From: Streptomyces alanosinicus
GTDB lineage: Bacteria; Actinomycetota; Actinomycetes; Streptomycetales; Streptomycetaceae
Direction: 5' to 3'
NCBI RefSeq assembly: GCF_014650595.1
Contig: NZ_BMVG01000013.1
Span: 124,001 to 188,000, forward strand
Length of the DNA: 64,000 nucleotides
The notes under the pieces were generated by a model. The model was not told where the DNA came from. It saw nothing but the letters and a program-made list of their open reading frames with translations, and did no database searches. Position 1 is the first letter of the stretch, and the number at the start of each line of letters is the position of its first letter. Positions 34,044 to 43,583 of this stretch are shown piece after piece. A program made the translations under genes and the position numbers.

Positions 34044-34082
34044 TCGTGCTCGGGGGCCAAACAGGGGGCCAAACGAATTTGA

Positions 34083-34445
34083 TCAGGCCACCGCGTCGCC
34101 CTCTTCCCCGCCCTCCGTGTCCTCCTCTTCCTGATCTGCGGCGAAGATATCGTCCATCGCTTCGGCACCCTGTGTGATCACGGGTCGGAGCTGCCTGGTC
34201 CGGCGGCTCTTCCTGGTCTTGGTCTCACCGTGCTTGCGCACCGAGCGCCATACCGCGACGTGAGGCGGGATGCCGTCCGTCGTCTCCAGGAAGACGTGAT
34301 CCCAGGCGAGGGGCCGCGCCTCCTCCGTGCGCACACCGCTGAGGAGCGAGAGCCCGAGGTAGGCGTACAGCCGTGCCGGACGCGCGGCGGCGAGTTTGGG
34401 TTCGTACGGGGAAGCCTGGCACACGTCCGTGGCATTTTCGGCCAC
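34083..34445 (-). pseudogene. Internally deleted tyrosine integrase relic
   Basis: A 120-codon frame keeps the middle of a phage-type tyrosine recombinase (LYAYLGLSLLSGVRTEEARP with the first catalytic Arg, then VWRSVRKHGETKTRKSRRT). It jumps directly to what looks like the integrase C-terminus (RQLRPVITQGAEAMDDIF plus an acidic tail). About 100 residues holding the H-x-x-R box and the nucleophilic Tyr are missing, as is the N-terminal domain. It reads toward the tRNA-Pro 3' end, the normal place of an integrase next to its att site. It cannot be catalytic. Confidence 0.75.
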
Positions 34446-34473
34446 CCACCGGCGGACGCCCGGCTGCGCCGCG

Positions 34474-34479
34474 TAACCT
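34474..34479 (+). promoter_or_regulatory. -10 box TAACCT for a leaderless Wadjet operon transcript
   Basis: TAACCT ends 7 bases before the jetA ATG at 34487 and no Shine-Dalgarno sequence lies between. The promoter starts right where the divergent integrase relic is cut. Confidence 0.5.
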
Positions 34480-34486
34480 CACGGGC

Positions 34487-36151
34487 ATGGGGGCATCAGC
34501 ATCCGGTGCAGGTCAGGACGCCGATGAGGAGGCGCGGCGGCGGCTGGACGCGTACGTGTATCTCAGTGCGCCCGAGCGGCTGGAGCACGTCGCGATCATG
34601 CGGGTTTTCTGCGGAACGCTGCTGGCGGATCTTGCCGTCCCGGACATCATGGCGAAGCTGCGTCAGAGCAGTGGTTCCGCCGCGGGGCTCGACGCCGACA
34701 CTCTCACGGTCCGGCTGGAACAGCTCGTGAACTGGGGAAACCTGCTGCGCAGCAGTCACACGGTGAAGGCGTCCAGCATCAGCGAGTACCAGCGTTCGCG
34801 CTCGCGCTACCAGCTGTCGAAGCTGGGCGAACGCATCCAGCGGGACGCCGACGGGGTCCTGGCCGAGGCCGACGCCGCCCGTGAGGTGAGCAACGAACTG
34901 TTGGCCCTGGTCGAGCGGGGGCTGCGGGAGCTGGCCGGCCTCGTGACCGCGCCGGGCGGTATCGAGCCGCAGGCCGGACTGGAGCGGGTCAGCACGCTGT
35001 TCGTGCAGTTCACCGAGTTCGCGGACTCCATACGCGACTTCTACGCCTACCTCGGCCAGGTGCTGTCCCGCTACGACCTGGACAGCGCCGAGTACCAGGG
35101 CTTCAAGGAGCTGCTCCTGGACTACGTCGAGGCGATCACCGAGGACGTGGCGTTCCGCGCACCCCGGATCTCGGAGGCGCTGGACACCCTGTGGCCTCAT
35201 ATTCCGGCCCTGCTGGTCCGGCTGGACGCCCACGCCCAAGGGCTCACCGGGCTGTCCGGGCTGTCCGCACAGAGCGAAAGCCGCACGGAAATACGGGTCC
35301 AGCGCAGCCGAGGCCGCGAGCTCGCGGACTGGGAGGGCTTGCGCGGCTGGTTCAGGGACACCGACGGTCAGGGCAGCCAGGTCGACCAGCTGCGGGACGC
35401 CACCCTGCGCGCGTTGCAGTCGCTGCTCGCCAACGCCAAGCGGATGCTGCGGTCGGCCACCGGGGAGATGTCCCGGCGTAAGGATCTGCTGCGGTTGGCC
35501 CGCTGGTTCGAGGAAGCGGCGCCGCAGGACGCGCACGACATCGCCGTCGCCGCTTTCGGTCTGTACGGAGCCCGTCATCTGGGCATACCCCCCGCCGCCG
35601 ACGAGGTGGTGCCCGCCTACACGAGCTGGTGGACCGGTCCGGTGGTCGAGGTGCCGGTGGCCCTGCGGGAGAGGGGCAGCCGTGCTCAGCGGGGCCGGGC
35701 CTCCTCGGTGGAGGACCACTCCGCGCAGAAGGAGCGGCTGCGGGAGGCCGCCCGGGAGCGAGCGGCGGCCAGGGCAGCGGCGGCGGACGAACTACGCAGC
35801 GCGTCGGGCCGGTTCGCGGACGTACGCCTCACCTCGGCGGCGCTCGGGCTGCTCCTGGAGCTACTGGCCACGGCGCTCGGAAACGCTCAGCTCAGGAGGC
35901 TCGCCGACAGGGACGGGGAGGGAGAGGGAGAGGGAGAGGGGACTGCGGGCTTCGTCCTCGACGCGGCGCGCGGCGAGGACGCCGAACTGGGCATCCGGCT
36001 CACCGTGATCCGGACGGCGGGCGCGCGGACGGTGCTGTACTCGGCCGACGGTGACCTGCTGCTGGACGACCTGGAGCTGGACATCAGCCGTACCGCCGCC
36101 GCGGTCGACGGTGAAGCCGCCGGCGATGAGGCTGAGGTGAGCGTGTCATGA
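34487..36151 (+). CDS. Wadjet JetA-like protein (TIGR02677/DUF2397)
   Basis: A 554-residue, largely helical protein. The N-terminus reads YVYLSAPERLEHVAIMRVFC, the hallmark of TIGR02677/DUF2397, and a central winged-helix-like region includes TLTVRLEQLVNWGNLL. In Wadjet this is the kleisin-like subunit joining SMC-like heads. A run of Glu/Gly repeats (about residues 475-485) precedes the C-terminal domain. First gene of a four-gene set with ATGA overlaps at every junction, so subunits are made in fixed ratio. Start set at the ATG at 34487; upstream sequence in frame belongs to the integrase relic region. Confidence 0.85.
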   Translation: MGASASGAGQDADEEARRRLDAYVYLSAPERLEHVAIMRVFCGTLLADLAVPDIMAKLRQSSGSAAGLDADTLTVRLEQLVNWGNLLRSSHTVKASSISEYQRSRSRYQLSKLGERIQRDADGVLAEADAAREVSNELLALVERGLRELAGLVTAPGGIEPQAGLERVSTLFVQFTEFADSIRDFYAYLGQVLSRYDLDSAEYQGFKELLLDYVEAITEDVAFRAPRISEALDTLWPHIPALLVRLDAHAQGLTGLSGLSAQSESRTEIRVQRSRGRELADWEGLRGWFRDTDGQGSQVDQLRDATLRALQSLLANAKRMLRSATGEMSRRKDLLRLARWFEEAAPQDAHDIAVAAFGLYGARHLGIPPAADEVVPAYTSWWTGPVVEVPVALRERGSRAQRGRASSVEDHSAQKERLREAARERAAARAAAADELRSASGRFADVRLTSAALGLLLELLATALGNAQLRRLADRDGEGEGEGEGTAGFVLDAARGEDAELGIRLTVIRTAGARTVLYSADGDLLLDDLELDISRTAAAVDGEAAGDEAEVSVS

Positions 36152-37473
36152 CCCTCCCCTCGGCTCACGACGTGGCCCTGGCCGCCGAACGCCGTACCGC
36201 CGCCCGGCTGCTGCTGGCGCACCCTCTGGTCGCGTCCGACGGCCCTCATGCCGACCTGTTCCCGCTGATCCGCAGGCACGCCGACTGGCTGGGCAAACGG
36301 TTCCAGCAGGTGCTCGGCTATCGCCTGCTGGTCGACAGCTCCTTCGCCCGGCTGTTCAAGACGGGACTGGGGGCGGGTTCGGGTCATCGGCTGGAGCGCT
36401 CCACCGGCACCCCGTTCACCCCGCACACGTACGCCTGCCTCGCGCTGGCCCTGTCCGTGCTGGTGACCGCGCCCGAGCAGATGCTGCTGTCGCACCTGGT
36501 CGCCGACATCAGGGCTGCTGCCGCCGACGCGGGGATCGAGCTGGAGGAGACGGGCCGGGCGGCCGGGAAGCGGACCCTGGTCGCGGCTCTGCGTCAGCTC
36601 GTCGGGTGGGGTGTCCTCATCGAGACCGAGGGCCAGGTGGCCGCGTTCGCGCAGGAGGCGGGCGGGGAGGCCCTGATCACGGTGGACCGGGAGCTGGCAC
36701 GTGTGGTCGTGGCCGGCCCGCTCGCGCAGGCCGGGGACGGCGCCGATCTGGTCCGGCGGGCAGCGGACCCGGGTTTCGGCGGACCGCGCACCTATGTGCG
36801 TCGGATGCTTGTCGAGACACCTGTCGTCCACCTCGACGAGCTGACCGACGCCGAGCGTGACTGGCTGCGTACCCGGCAGCGCCGGGAAGCCCAGGCTTTC
36901 TCCGAACTGCTCGGCCTGGAGATGGAGATCCGTGCCGAGGGCGTGGCGCTGGTGGACCCCGAGGAGGAGCTGACGGATCTGCACCTGCCGGGCACCGGGA
37001 CCATCGCACAGGCCGCGCTGCTGCTGGTGGAACGGCTCGTGGAGCGGCTTCGGCCGCAGGAACCGGGGCATCCGTCGACCGGCGGGACGCTCGTCATCGG
37101 CGTGGCCGTCCCGGACCGCCTGGTGGACGAGGTGCTCGCCGAGCTCATCGCCGAGTACGGGCAGCGCGGCAACTGGCAGCGCGGCTACCTGGAGGACCTC
37201 CCCGCCCTGCGGGAGGCCGTCCTGGACCTGCTGGTCCGCATGCGGCTGATGGCTCGCGCCGGGCGGCTGCGCTCCAAGGGCGAAGGGCTGCCGGAGGGGT
37301 ACGTCGAGGAGGCGCCGGAAGGACGCACGGTGACCGATGTCCATGGCGCACGGCCCGGCGGCGACGGCTGGGTGCTGCTTGCCGCGGCGGCGCGCTACGC
37401 CACCCAAGTCACGGTGCGCCCGACCACCGCAGCCGGCAAAGGCACGGACGTTCAAGAGGAGTTGCCGCTATGA
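36148..37473 (+). CDS. Wadjet JetB-like protein (TIGR02678/DUF2398)
   Basis: A 441-residue protein. The N-terminal AAERRTAARLLLAHPLV and LGYRLLVDSSFARLFK segments are diagnostic for TIGR02678/DUF2398. Two winged-helix-like regions follow (about 100-180; 330-410, including LIAEYGQRGNWQRGYLEDLP). In the complex it corresponds to the KITE-like subunit that binds JetA and DNA. Overlaps its neighbours on both sides by four bases (ATGA). Confidence 0.85.
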   Translation: MTLPSAHDVALAAERRTAARLLLAHPLVASDGPHADLFPLIRRHADWLGKRFQQVLGYRLLVDSSFARLFKTGLGAGSGHRLERSTGTPFTPHTYACLALALSVLVTAPEQMLLSHLVADIRAAAADAGIELEETGRAAGKRTLVAALRQLVGWGVLIETEGQVAAFAQEAGGEALITVDRELARVVVAGPLAQAGDGADLVRRAADPGFGGPRTYVRRMLVETPVVHLDELTDAERDWLRTRQRREAQAFSELLGLEMEIRAEGVALVDPEEELTDLHLPGTGTIAQAALLLVERLVERLRPQEPGHPSTGGTLVIGVAVPDRLVDEVLAELIAEYGQRGNWQRGYLEDLPALREAVLDLLVRMRLMARAGRLRSKGEGLPEGYVEEAPEGRTVTDVHGARPGGDGWVLLAAAARYATQVTVRPTTAAGKGTDVQEELPL

Positions 37474-40400
37474 CCACCGACGCGCGTGGCCTCGTTCCGT
37501 TGCCGCGTTCCGGCCCCGCGACGACCACCGGCACCCGCTTCCGGCTGCACCGGGCGGGCATCCAGAACGTCTGGCAGTACGACGCCCAGGAGTTCTCCTT
37601 CGGCGACGGACGGCTGCTGCTGCGCGGCAAGAACGGCGCGGGAAAGTCCAAGGCCCTGGAGATGCTGCTTCCGTATCTTCTGGACGGCGACTCCCGGGCA
37701 CTGGACGCGACCGGCACCGGCCGCACCACGCTCGCCTGGCTGATGCTGGACGGGTTCGAGCAGACCAACCGTCTCGGGTACCTGTGGGTGGAGTTCCGGG
37801 GCACGGCCGAAGACGGCGGTCACTGTTTCCTGACGCTCGGTGTCGCCGTCCGTGCCTCGAAGTCGACGCAGAAGGCGCTGCCGACGTTCTTCGTCACTCC
37901 GCTGCGGATCGGCGAGGATCTGCACCTGGTCGAGGGCGGAAAGCCGCTGCCGGTCGACCGGCTCAAGGAGATCGTCGGCTCCGACAACACGACCGAGCGT
38001 GCGGTCACGCACCGCGCCCGGGTGGCCCGGGACCTGTTCGGCATCACCGACGCGACGCGCTACCGCAACCTCACCCAGCTCCTTCACCGGCTGCGGCGCC
38101 CCACGGTCGGGGACCGCGTCGAGCACGGGGGCCTGGCCTCCCTGCTGAGCGAGACCCTGCCGGGGCTCGACGAGGACGTGGTCGAGAAGGTGGCGCGCAA
38201 CCTGCACGACCTCGACGCCGTACGGGACGAACTCGGCCGCCTGGAACGCACCGATACGGCACTGCGCACGTTCCTCACCGGTTACCGCGGCTACCTGGCC
38301 GGAGTCCTGCGCACCTCCGCGCAGCAAGTCGGCCACGAGCTCGGCGTCCTCGCGCAGCGGCGCCGGGCGGCCGGAGACGCCGCACAGCGGACGAGCGACC
38401 TGCGGACGCAGGAGGAGGAGTCGGAGGGCCGGCTGGAGACCCTGCGCGAGGAGGAACAGACAGCCAGGACCGACCTCGCCGCCCTGCACGCCAGCCACGC
38501 CTACCGCAGCCTGCGCGAACTGTCGGAACGCCGCGGCACGGTGGAGGCGCTGCACACCGCCGCCGAGGCCGCCTTCACCACCCTGCGCAACGCACACGAC
38601 GCGGAGGAGAGTACGGCGGAGCGGCTGGCCGAAGGGGTCGAACACCTCGGGAGTCGGCTGGCCGAACTGGGAACCGAACACAGAGAGCTGCTGGCACAGG
38701 CGGAGAAAGCCGGGCTCCCCATCGGTCATCTCGGCGAGGCGGTGGCCCTGTCACGCACCGTCCTCTCCCAGTCCGTCGAGACGGAGTTGACGACTCCGGA
38801 CGGGGAGACGCGCGCCGTACGGCACCGGTCGGCGGCCCGCGCGGACACGGCCACCACGCGGGAAGGGCTGCGGTCCTGGCAGAACCAGCTGGAGGACGCC
38901 GAGACGGTCGCGAAGAACCGGGCCCGGATGGTCCAGGAAGTGAACCGCCTCATCTCACGGGCGGACGCGGCCCGCGCCGGAGCGGCTCAGGCCGATGCCG
39001 AGCGGGAACGGCTGGAGGGCGAGGCGGAAGAGGCAGCCGGCCGTCTCGACATCAGCCGCCAGAACGTGGCCGGGGAGAGCGGCGTCTATGCGGGCAGTGT
39101 CGCCGAGTGGACCGCACAGACCCGGGCCGAGCTGGGGCCCGGGTGCCCATCGCTGGACGCTGTCCATGCCGCGGTCAGCCACGAAACCTCAGCCGACGCG
39201 CCGTTCGCGGACCGCACGCTGCCGCCCGACATCGACAGCCAGGCGCGGCGAACCGCTCAGGCCGCACTCGAACCGTACGGCGAGGAACTCACCGGACGGC
39301 GGGACGCACTGGCGCTGAACGTCGGCCAACTCGACGAGGAACTCGGCCGCCTGACAGAGCAGAAGCGGGAGTGGGAGCAACGTACCGACCCTGAGCCGCC
39401 GGCTCCGCACCACCGCGTCGCCGCGAGGACGACAGGCAGCGGAGCGCCCTTCTACCGGCTCGTGGACTTCACGGACGGCCTGGCGCCGGCCGACCGGGCC
39501 GGTCTGGAAGGGGCCCTGGAGGCGAGCGGAATCCTGGACTCGTGGGTAGGCGCGGACGGTGTTCTTCTCGACCCCCGCACCCAGGACACCCTCCTCCAGC
39601 CCGGCCCCGCGCTGTCCGACGGACCGACTCTCGCCTCGGCCCTGCGCCCGGTCCCTGAACCTGGTTGCGGGGTCACGTCCGAGCAGGTAGGTCGTCTGCT
39701 CGCGACCATCGCACTCGCACCCCCACAGGAAACATCTGCTCACAACTCGCTGTTCTACGACGGCAGTTGGCGTCTGGGTGTGCTCAGCGGCCGTCACGAC
39801 AAGGGCGACACCGAGTACGTGGGGGCCGCCGTACGCGCCGAGACCCGCCGGCGGATCCTCGCCGAGCTGGAGGAGCGGACCGCGCAGACGGAACAGCGGC
39901 TGGCCGGCGTCCGCGAGGAACTCGCCGCAGCCGATGCCATGCGTCGGACTCTCACGCTCGCGGAACGGGGCTTCCCCAGGGCACGGGGGCTCGCGGACGC
40001 ATGGAGCAGGACCGAATCAGCGGAGAGGGCACTGCGTGACCTGACCGCCAAGGCGACCCGGGCGGCACGGCTGGCCGAGGAGGCCCGCGCTCTCGCGGTA
40101 TCGGCGCGTGCCGAGGCGGACGCCACCGCGACCGCCCACGATCTCCCCGGCGACCCCGATGCCCTGGACCGCGTACGCACCGCACTGGCTGCCCTGCTCA
40201 GCGGTGTCGGGCATCTCCGCAGGGCCGTCGGCGGCACGGGCGAACGGCTCGGCACGCATCAGACGGATGCCGAACGGTACGAACGTGCCCGAGAGGATCG
40301 CCTGGCCGCGGAGGAGAGCTACCGGGTCCGTCTCGCCGGACTGCGCACCGCTGAGCAGGATCTGCGGACCCGCGAGGAGGCCATCGGGTCGTCCGAGGAG

Positions 40401-41708
40401 GAGATCCTCACCCGCGAGCAGGAGACCAGGCAGCGCGTCGCGAACGCCGTCCGCGCCCTGCCTGGAGCGCAACGAGCCCGCGACGACCTCCACGACCTGC
40501 GCGTACGCGCGGAAGAGGACGAGAAGCGGCTGCGCGAGACCCTGGCGGACCAGGAGACGGCCGTCATCAACACCGGCGGCACTCTCCGCGGTGCTCTCGG
40601 CCGACCCGAGGTGGTGCTCGGCGCCGGCCTCGACCGGTCCTCGCTCCCCGGGTACGTGTCGGACGACCCCGGCGCGGACGTCCGCAGCCGTCTGCGCGCG
40701 CTGCGGGCCCTCGCCGAAGCCGTGGAGCAGGCCCTCGGCCGTCCGAAGGACGAGGTGTCGGACAGCACCCTGCTCAACCGGCACACCGAACTGCGCGACC
40801 AACTGGCCGGCGGCTACGACGCGCAACTGGAGGAACGCGACGGCATCAAGGTGTGCCGCCTGGTCGACGACCACGGATCCCATGACGTCGCGGCCGTGGG
40901 CGAGCGGATCGCGGTCCAGGCGGCGGAGGCCCGGGGACGGCTCACCGAGCGCGAACGCGAGGTGTTCCAGCGGTTCCTGACCGGCGAACTCGGCGACCAC
41001 CTCTCGGCACAGGTCATCACCGCGGCGAACCTGGTCGCGGCCCTCAACGACACCCTGCGGACCGTGCGCACCTCCCACGGTCTCGGTGTCGAGCTGCTGT
41101 GGAAGCTGGACGAGGACGTGGACGCTGACGTCCGGGCAGCCGTGGAACTGCTGCGCAGTCCGTCGAGCCTCCGGACGCGCGAGGAGACCGAGCAGCTGCG
41201 CGAAGTCCTGCAACGCCGGATCGAGGACGCCCGACGAGCCGATCCTTCAGCCGGTTACGCCGCCCATCTGCGGACCGCGCTGGACTACCGCGACTGGTTC
41301 CGCTTCCGCACCTTCGTGGTCGAGGACGCGGCTCCGGGCCGCCGTAGGAAACTGACCGGCCGGACCGGCCTCAGCCAGGGCGAGCAGCGGGTCCTCTCCT
41401 ACCTCGTGCTCTTCGCCGCGGCAGCAGCCCACTTCACCAGCCTCGCCGAGTCGGCACCGCACGCGCCACGCCTGATCCTCCTGGACGACGCCTTCGCCAA
41501 GGTCGACGAACCCACCCACGGCCGACTGGGCCGTATCCTCGTCGACCTCGATCTCGACTTCGTCCTCACCAGCGAGCGGCTCATGGGCAACTGGCCCGAG
41601 GTTCCGTCCCTGCACATCTACGAGTGCCTCCGTGACCCCCATGTGCGCGGGGTGGCCACCCTGCACTACACCTGGAACGGCCGCCACCGGCGTCTGGTGT
41701 CCATGTGA
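37470..41708 (+). CDS. Wadjet JetC-like SMC ATPase (TIGR02680)
   Basis: A 1412-residue SMC-like ATPase. Near residue 45 the Walker A loop is GKNGAGKSKALEMLLPYLL. Long coiled coils (about 265-480 and 900-1100) flank a middle domain, and the C-terminal head has the ABC-like signature GLSQGEQRVLSYLVLFA and Walker B LILLDDAFAKVDEPTHGRL. Such motors extrude loops on small circular DNA in Wadjet. The coils contain many Glu/Arg heptads. The gene is intact and in frame over 4.2 kb, arguing for a functional system. Confidence 0.9.
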   Translation: MTTDARGLVPLPRSGPATTTGTRFRLHRAGIQNVWQYDAQEFSFGDGRLLLRGKNGAGKSKALEMLLPYLLDGDSRALDATGTGRTTLAWLMLDGFEQTNRLGYLWVEFRGTAEDGGHCFLTLGVAVRASKSTQKALPTFFVTPLRIGEDLHLVEGGKPLPVDRLKEIVGSDNTTERAVTHRARVARDLFGITDATRYRNLTQLLHRLRRPTVGDRVEHGGLASLLSETLPGLDEDVVEKVARNLHDLDAVRDELGRLERTDTALRTFLTGYRGYLAGVLRTSAQQVGHELGVLAQRRRAAGDAAQRTSDLRTQEEESEGRLETLREEEQTARTDLAALHASHAYRSLRELSERRGTVEALHTAAEAAFTTLRNAHDAEESTAERLAEGVEHLGSRLAELGTEHRELLAQAEKAGLPIGHLGEAVALSRTVLSQSVETELTTPDGETRAVRHRSAARADTATTREGLRSWQNQLEDAETVAKNRARMVQEVNRLISRADAARAGAAQADAERERLEGEAEEAAGRLDISRQNVAGESGVYAGSVAEWTAQTRAELGPGCPSLDAVHAAVSHETSADAPFADRTLPPDIDSQARRTAQAALEPYGEELTGRRDALALNVGQLDEELGRLTEQKREWEQRTDPEPPAPHHRVAARTTGSGAPFYRLVDFTDGLAPADRAGLEGALEASGILDSWVGADGVLLDPRTQDTLLQPGPALSDGPTLASALRPVPEPGCGVTSEQVGRLLATIALAPPQETSAHNSLFYDGSWRLGVLSGRHDKGDTEYVGAAVRAETRRRILAELEERTAQTEQRLAGVREELAAADAMRRTLTLAERGFPRARGLADAWSRTESAERALRDLTAKATRAARLAEEARALAVSARAEADATATAHDLPGDPDALDRVRTALAALLSGVGHLRRAVGGTGERLGTHQTDAERYERAREDRLAAEESYRVRLAGLRTAEQDLRTREEAIGSSEEEILTREQETRQRVANAVRALPGAQRARDDLHDLRVRAEEDEKRLRETLADQETAVINTGGTLRGALGRPEVVLGAGLDRSSLPGYVSDDPGADVRSRLRALRALAEAVEQALGRPKDEVSDSTLLNRHTELRDQLAGGYDAQLEERDGIKVCRLVDDHGSHDVAAVGERIAVQAAEARGRLTEREREVFQRFLTGELGDHLSAQVITAANLVAALNDTLRTVRTSHGLGVELLWKLDEDVDADVRAAVELLRSPSSLRTREETEQLREVLQRRIEDARRADPSAGYAAHLRTALDYRDWFRFRTFVVEDAAPGRRRKLTGRTGLSQGEQRVLSYLVLFAAAAAHFTSLAESAPHAPRLILLDDAFAKVDEPTHGRLGRILVDLDLDFVLTSERLMGNWPEVPSLHIYECLRDPHVRGVATLHYTWNGRHRRLVSM

Positions 41709-42976
41709 GCGCACTGCCCTCCGCGACGCGCGAATGGCTGACGGGCCCCGGGCTCACCCGGCTCTGGGAGAGCGTACGCAAACGCCTGGAGAGCAACGGC
41801 GTACAGGCCACCGGCTCCCTTAGGCTCACCGCGATGAACCCCCAGGAACGCAACGACCTGTCGCTCCTCCTGGGCAAAGCCCTCACCGGTGCCACCGTGA
41901 CGGTACGGCTCGACGTCCTCGACGCACGGCTGCGCGCCTCGGCCGCCGGACTCGGGCTCATACAGACCCTGGAGGCGCTCGGCCCGCCCCTCACCGACCG
42001 CCGTGCCGCCCGCGCGGACGCGACGGCACGGCGGGAACAGGTGTGGTCGTCCCTCGCTTCGTCACTGGCCGCCTCCCCGCTCGCCGGCCAGGAATGGCCC
42101 CGGCAGTGGTACGACCTGTTGCGCCGGGCCGGCGTTCCGCGCGGAGTGACACCCGCAGCGGCGGTGTGGACACTCCAGCAGGCGGTCCAGGTCCTCACCA
42201 CCCTCCTCGGACCCGAGCGGGGCGGCGTACGCGGCCGAGGTGAACTCGCCGCCATGGCGACCGGCTCCGCGCACGGCCTGGACGACGGCACATGGCTCGC
42301 ACGCCTCGTCCAACGCGGGGTCGCCCTCGCCCATGGCACCGAGTTCCCCAACGACGCGGCCGGCCGACGCGCTCTGTGGCGGCTGGTGTCCGTCACTCCG
42401 GACGAGGTCTCCAGCACGGTGCTGACGTACGGGCTGCGGCCCGACGGCGGAGGCTGGCGGGAACGTGCCCTCCGGGAGCGGGCCGAACATCACGCAGAAA
42501 CCCACCTCACGCCGCGCGACCTGCACGCCCTGCGGCTGCGACTGCCCGCCGGAACACTCATCCACATCTGTGAGAACCCACGTGTGGTCGAAGCCGCGGC
42601 TGACGCGGCCTGCGTCCGGCCCCTGGTGTGCACGTCGGGTAGCGCCGCCACGGTGGTCTTCACACTTCTGGACGCCCTCGCCGCCACGGGCTGCCGCTTC
42701 GCGTACCACGGCGACTTCGACTGGCCTGGGATCGCTCTGGCCAACCGGGTCATCCGCCGCTACGAAGCCCGGCCGTGGCGCATGGGCACCGCGGACTACG
42801 AGCACCTGGCCGCGCGCAGTCAGGCCGAGGGCATCCCTCAACTGGCCCTCGACGGCCAACCGGTCAGCGCGGACTGGGACCGGGATCTCGCCCCTGCCAT
42901 GACCACCCTCGGCGTGGCGCTTCATGAGGAGGCGACCCTCGATCTCCTGGTGGACGACCTGTCACACCAGGCGTAG
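41705..42976 (+). CDS. Wadjet JetD-like nuclease (TIGR02679/DUF2399, Toprim)
   Basis: A 423-residue protein. The C-terminal half carries a Toprim-like core with LIHICENPRVVEAAADAAC (acidic Glu) and FAYHGDFDWPGIALANRVI, whose Asp cluster should bind metal. N-terminal residues about 1-200 form the DUF3323-like arm. In Wadjet this topoisomerase-VI-like subunit cuts the DNA once the motor stalls on a circle. Coupled to jetC by ATGA. With the other three genes it completes the type with DUF2397/2398/2399 proteins, which I believe is type III. Confidence 0.87.
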   Translation: MSALPSATREWLTGPGLTRLWESVRKRLESNGVQATGSLRLTAMNPQERNDLSLLLGKALTGATVTVRLDVLDARLRASAAGLGLIQTLEALGPPLTDRRAARADATARREQVWSSLASSLAASPLAGQEWPRQWYDLLRRAGVPRGVTPAAAVWTLQQAVQVLTTLLGPERGGVRGRGELAAMATGSAHGLDDGTWLARLVQRGVALAHGTEFPNDAAGRRALWRLVSVTPDEVSSTVLTYGLRPDGGGWRERALRERAEHHAETHLTPRDLHALRLRLPAGTLIHICENPRVVEAAADAACVRPLVCTSGSAATVVFTLLDALAATGCRFAYHGDFDWPGIALANRVIRRYEARPWRMGTADYEHLAARSQAEGIPQLALDGQPVSADWDRDLAPAMTTLGVALHEEATLDLLVDDLSHQA

Positions 42977-43059
42977 GGACGTCGGCGCCGTCCCGGGCCC
43001 CGGAAGGCGCCTGGAAGCCGACCCGCTCCCGAAGCCCCTCCTTGCGCTTGCCCTTCTTC

Positions 43060-43330
43060 CTGGCCTGTTTTCTGCTTGCTATCGCCCAGAACGGTGCCCG
43101 GCTTCCGAGTCTCCGCCGAGGGCACGTGCGTATAGACCTCCATCGTCACGGCGATCTCGGAGTGACGGAGGATCTGCATCGCGATCCGGGGGTGGACGTC
43201 GAGGACGGCGCAGGTGTGACAGGTGTCATCGACGCTCCTGCTCCTTCATGCGAAGCCGGAGCCCGGTCAGACGGATATCGGGGAGCGGCAGCAGCGCTTC
43301 GGAAACAGTCTTGGCCGTATCCGTGTGCAT
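43060..43330 (-). pseudogene. Second tyrosine integrase relic, C-terminal half
   Basis: Two frames of a different integrase are joined by a frameshift or deletion near 43226. The upstream piece reads TAKTVSEALLPLPDIRLTGL, the downstream piece DDTCHTCAVLDVHPRIAM then ILRHSEIAVTMEVYTHV. The usual HDTRH box is DDTCH here, losing a catalytic Arg and His, while the YTHV nucleophile survives. No N-terminal half is found. With the relic at 34083 it brackets the Wadjet operon. Confidence 0.7.
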
Positions 43331-43583
43331 AAGGCGCCGGCGGACGCTGGCCGCCCAACATCACCTGCACGAGGGTACGGAGCACCAGTCGGACCAGGTC
43401 GGCGGGGTACTGCGCCCGCTCGTGGCCCACCTCGCTCACTGGGTTCCTGGCCTGGCACCGCCGTCCGGATCGCGTCGACGCAGCGCGGGACCGACGCTGG
43501 TCACCCGGACTGTGCGCAGGTTCGCAGGAACGTGTGACGGGGCGGGGTCGTCCGATGAGCAGGAACAGGAAGCGGCGCAGGCG
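43331..43583. other. Decayed region between integrase relic and hypothetical gene
   Basis: No supported gene. Frames are short and overlap on both strands, consistent with remnants of mobile DNA. Confidence 0.4.
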
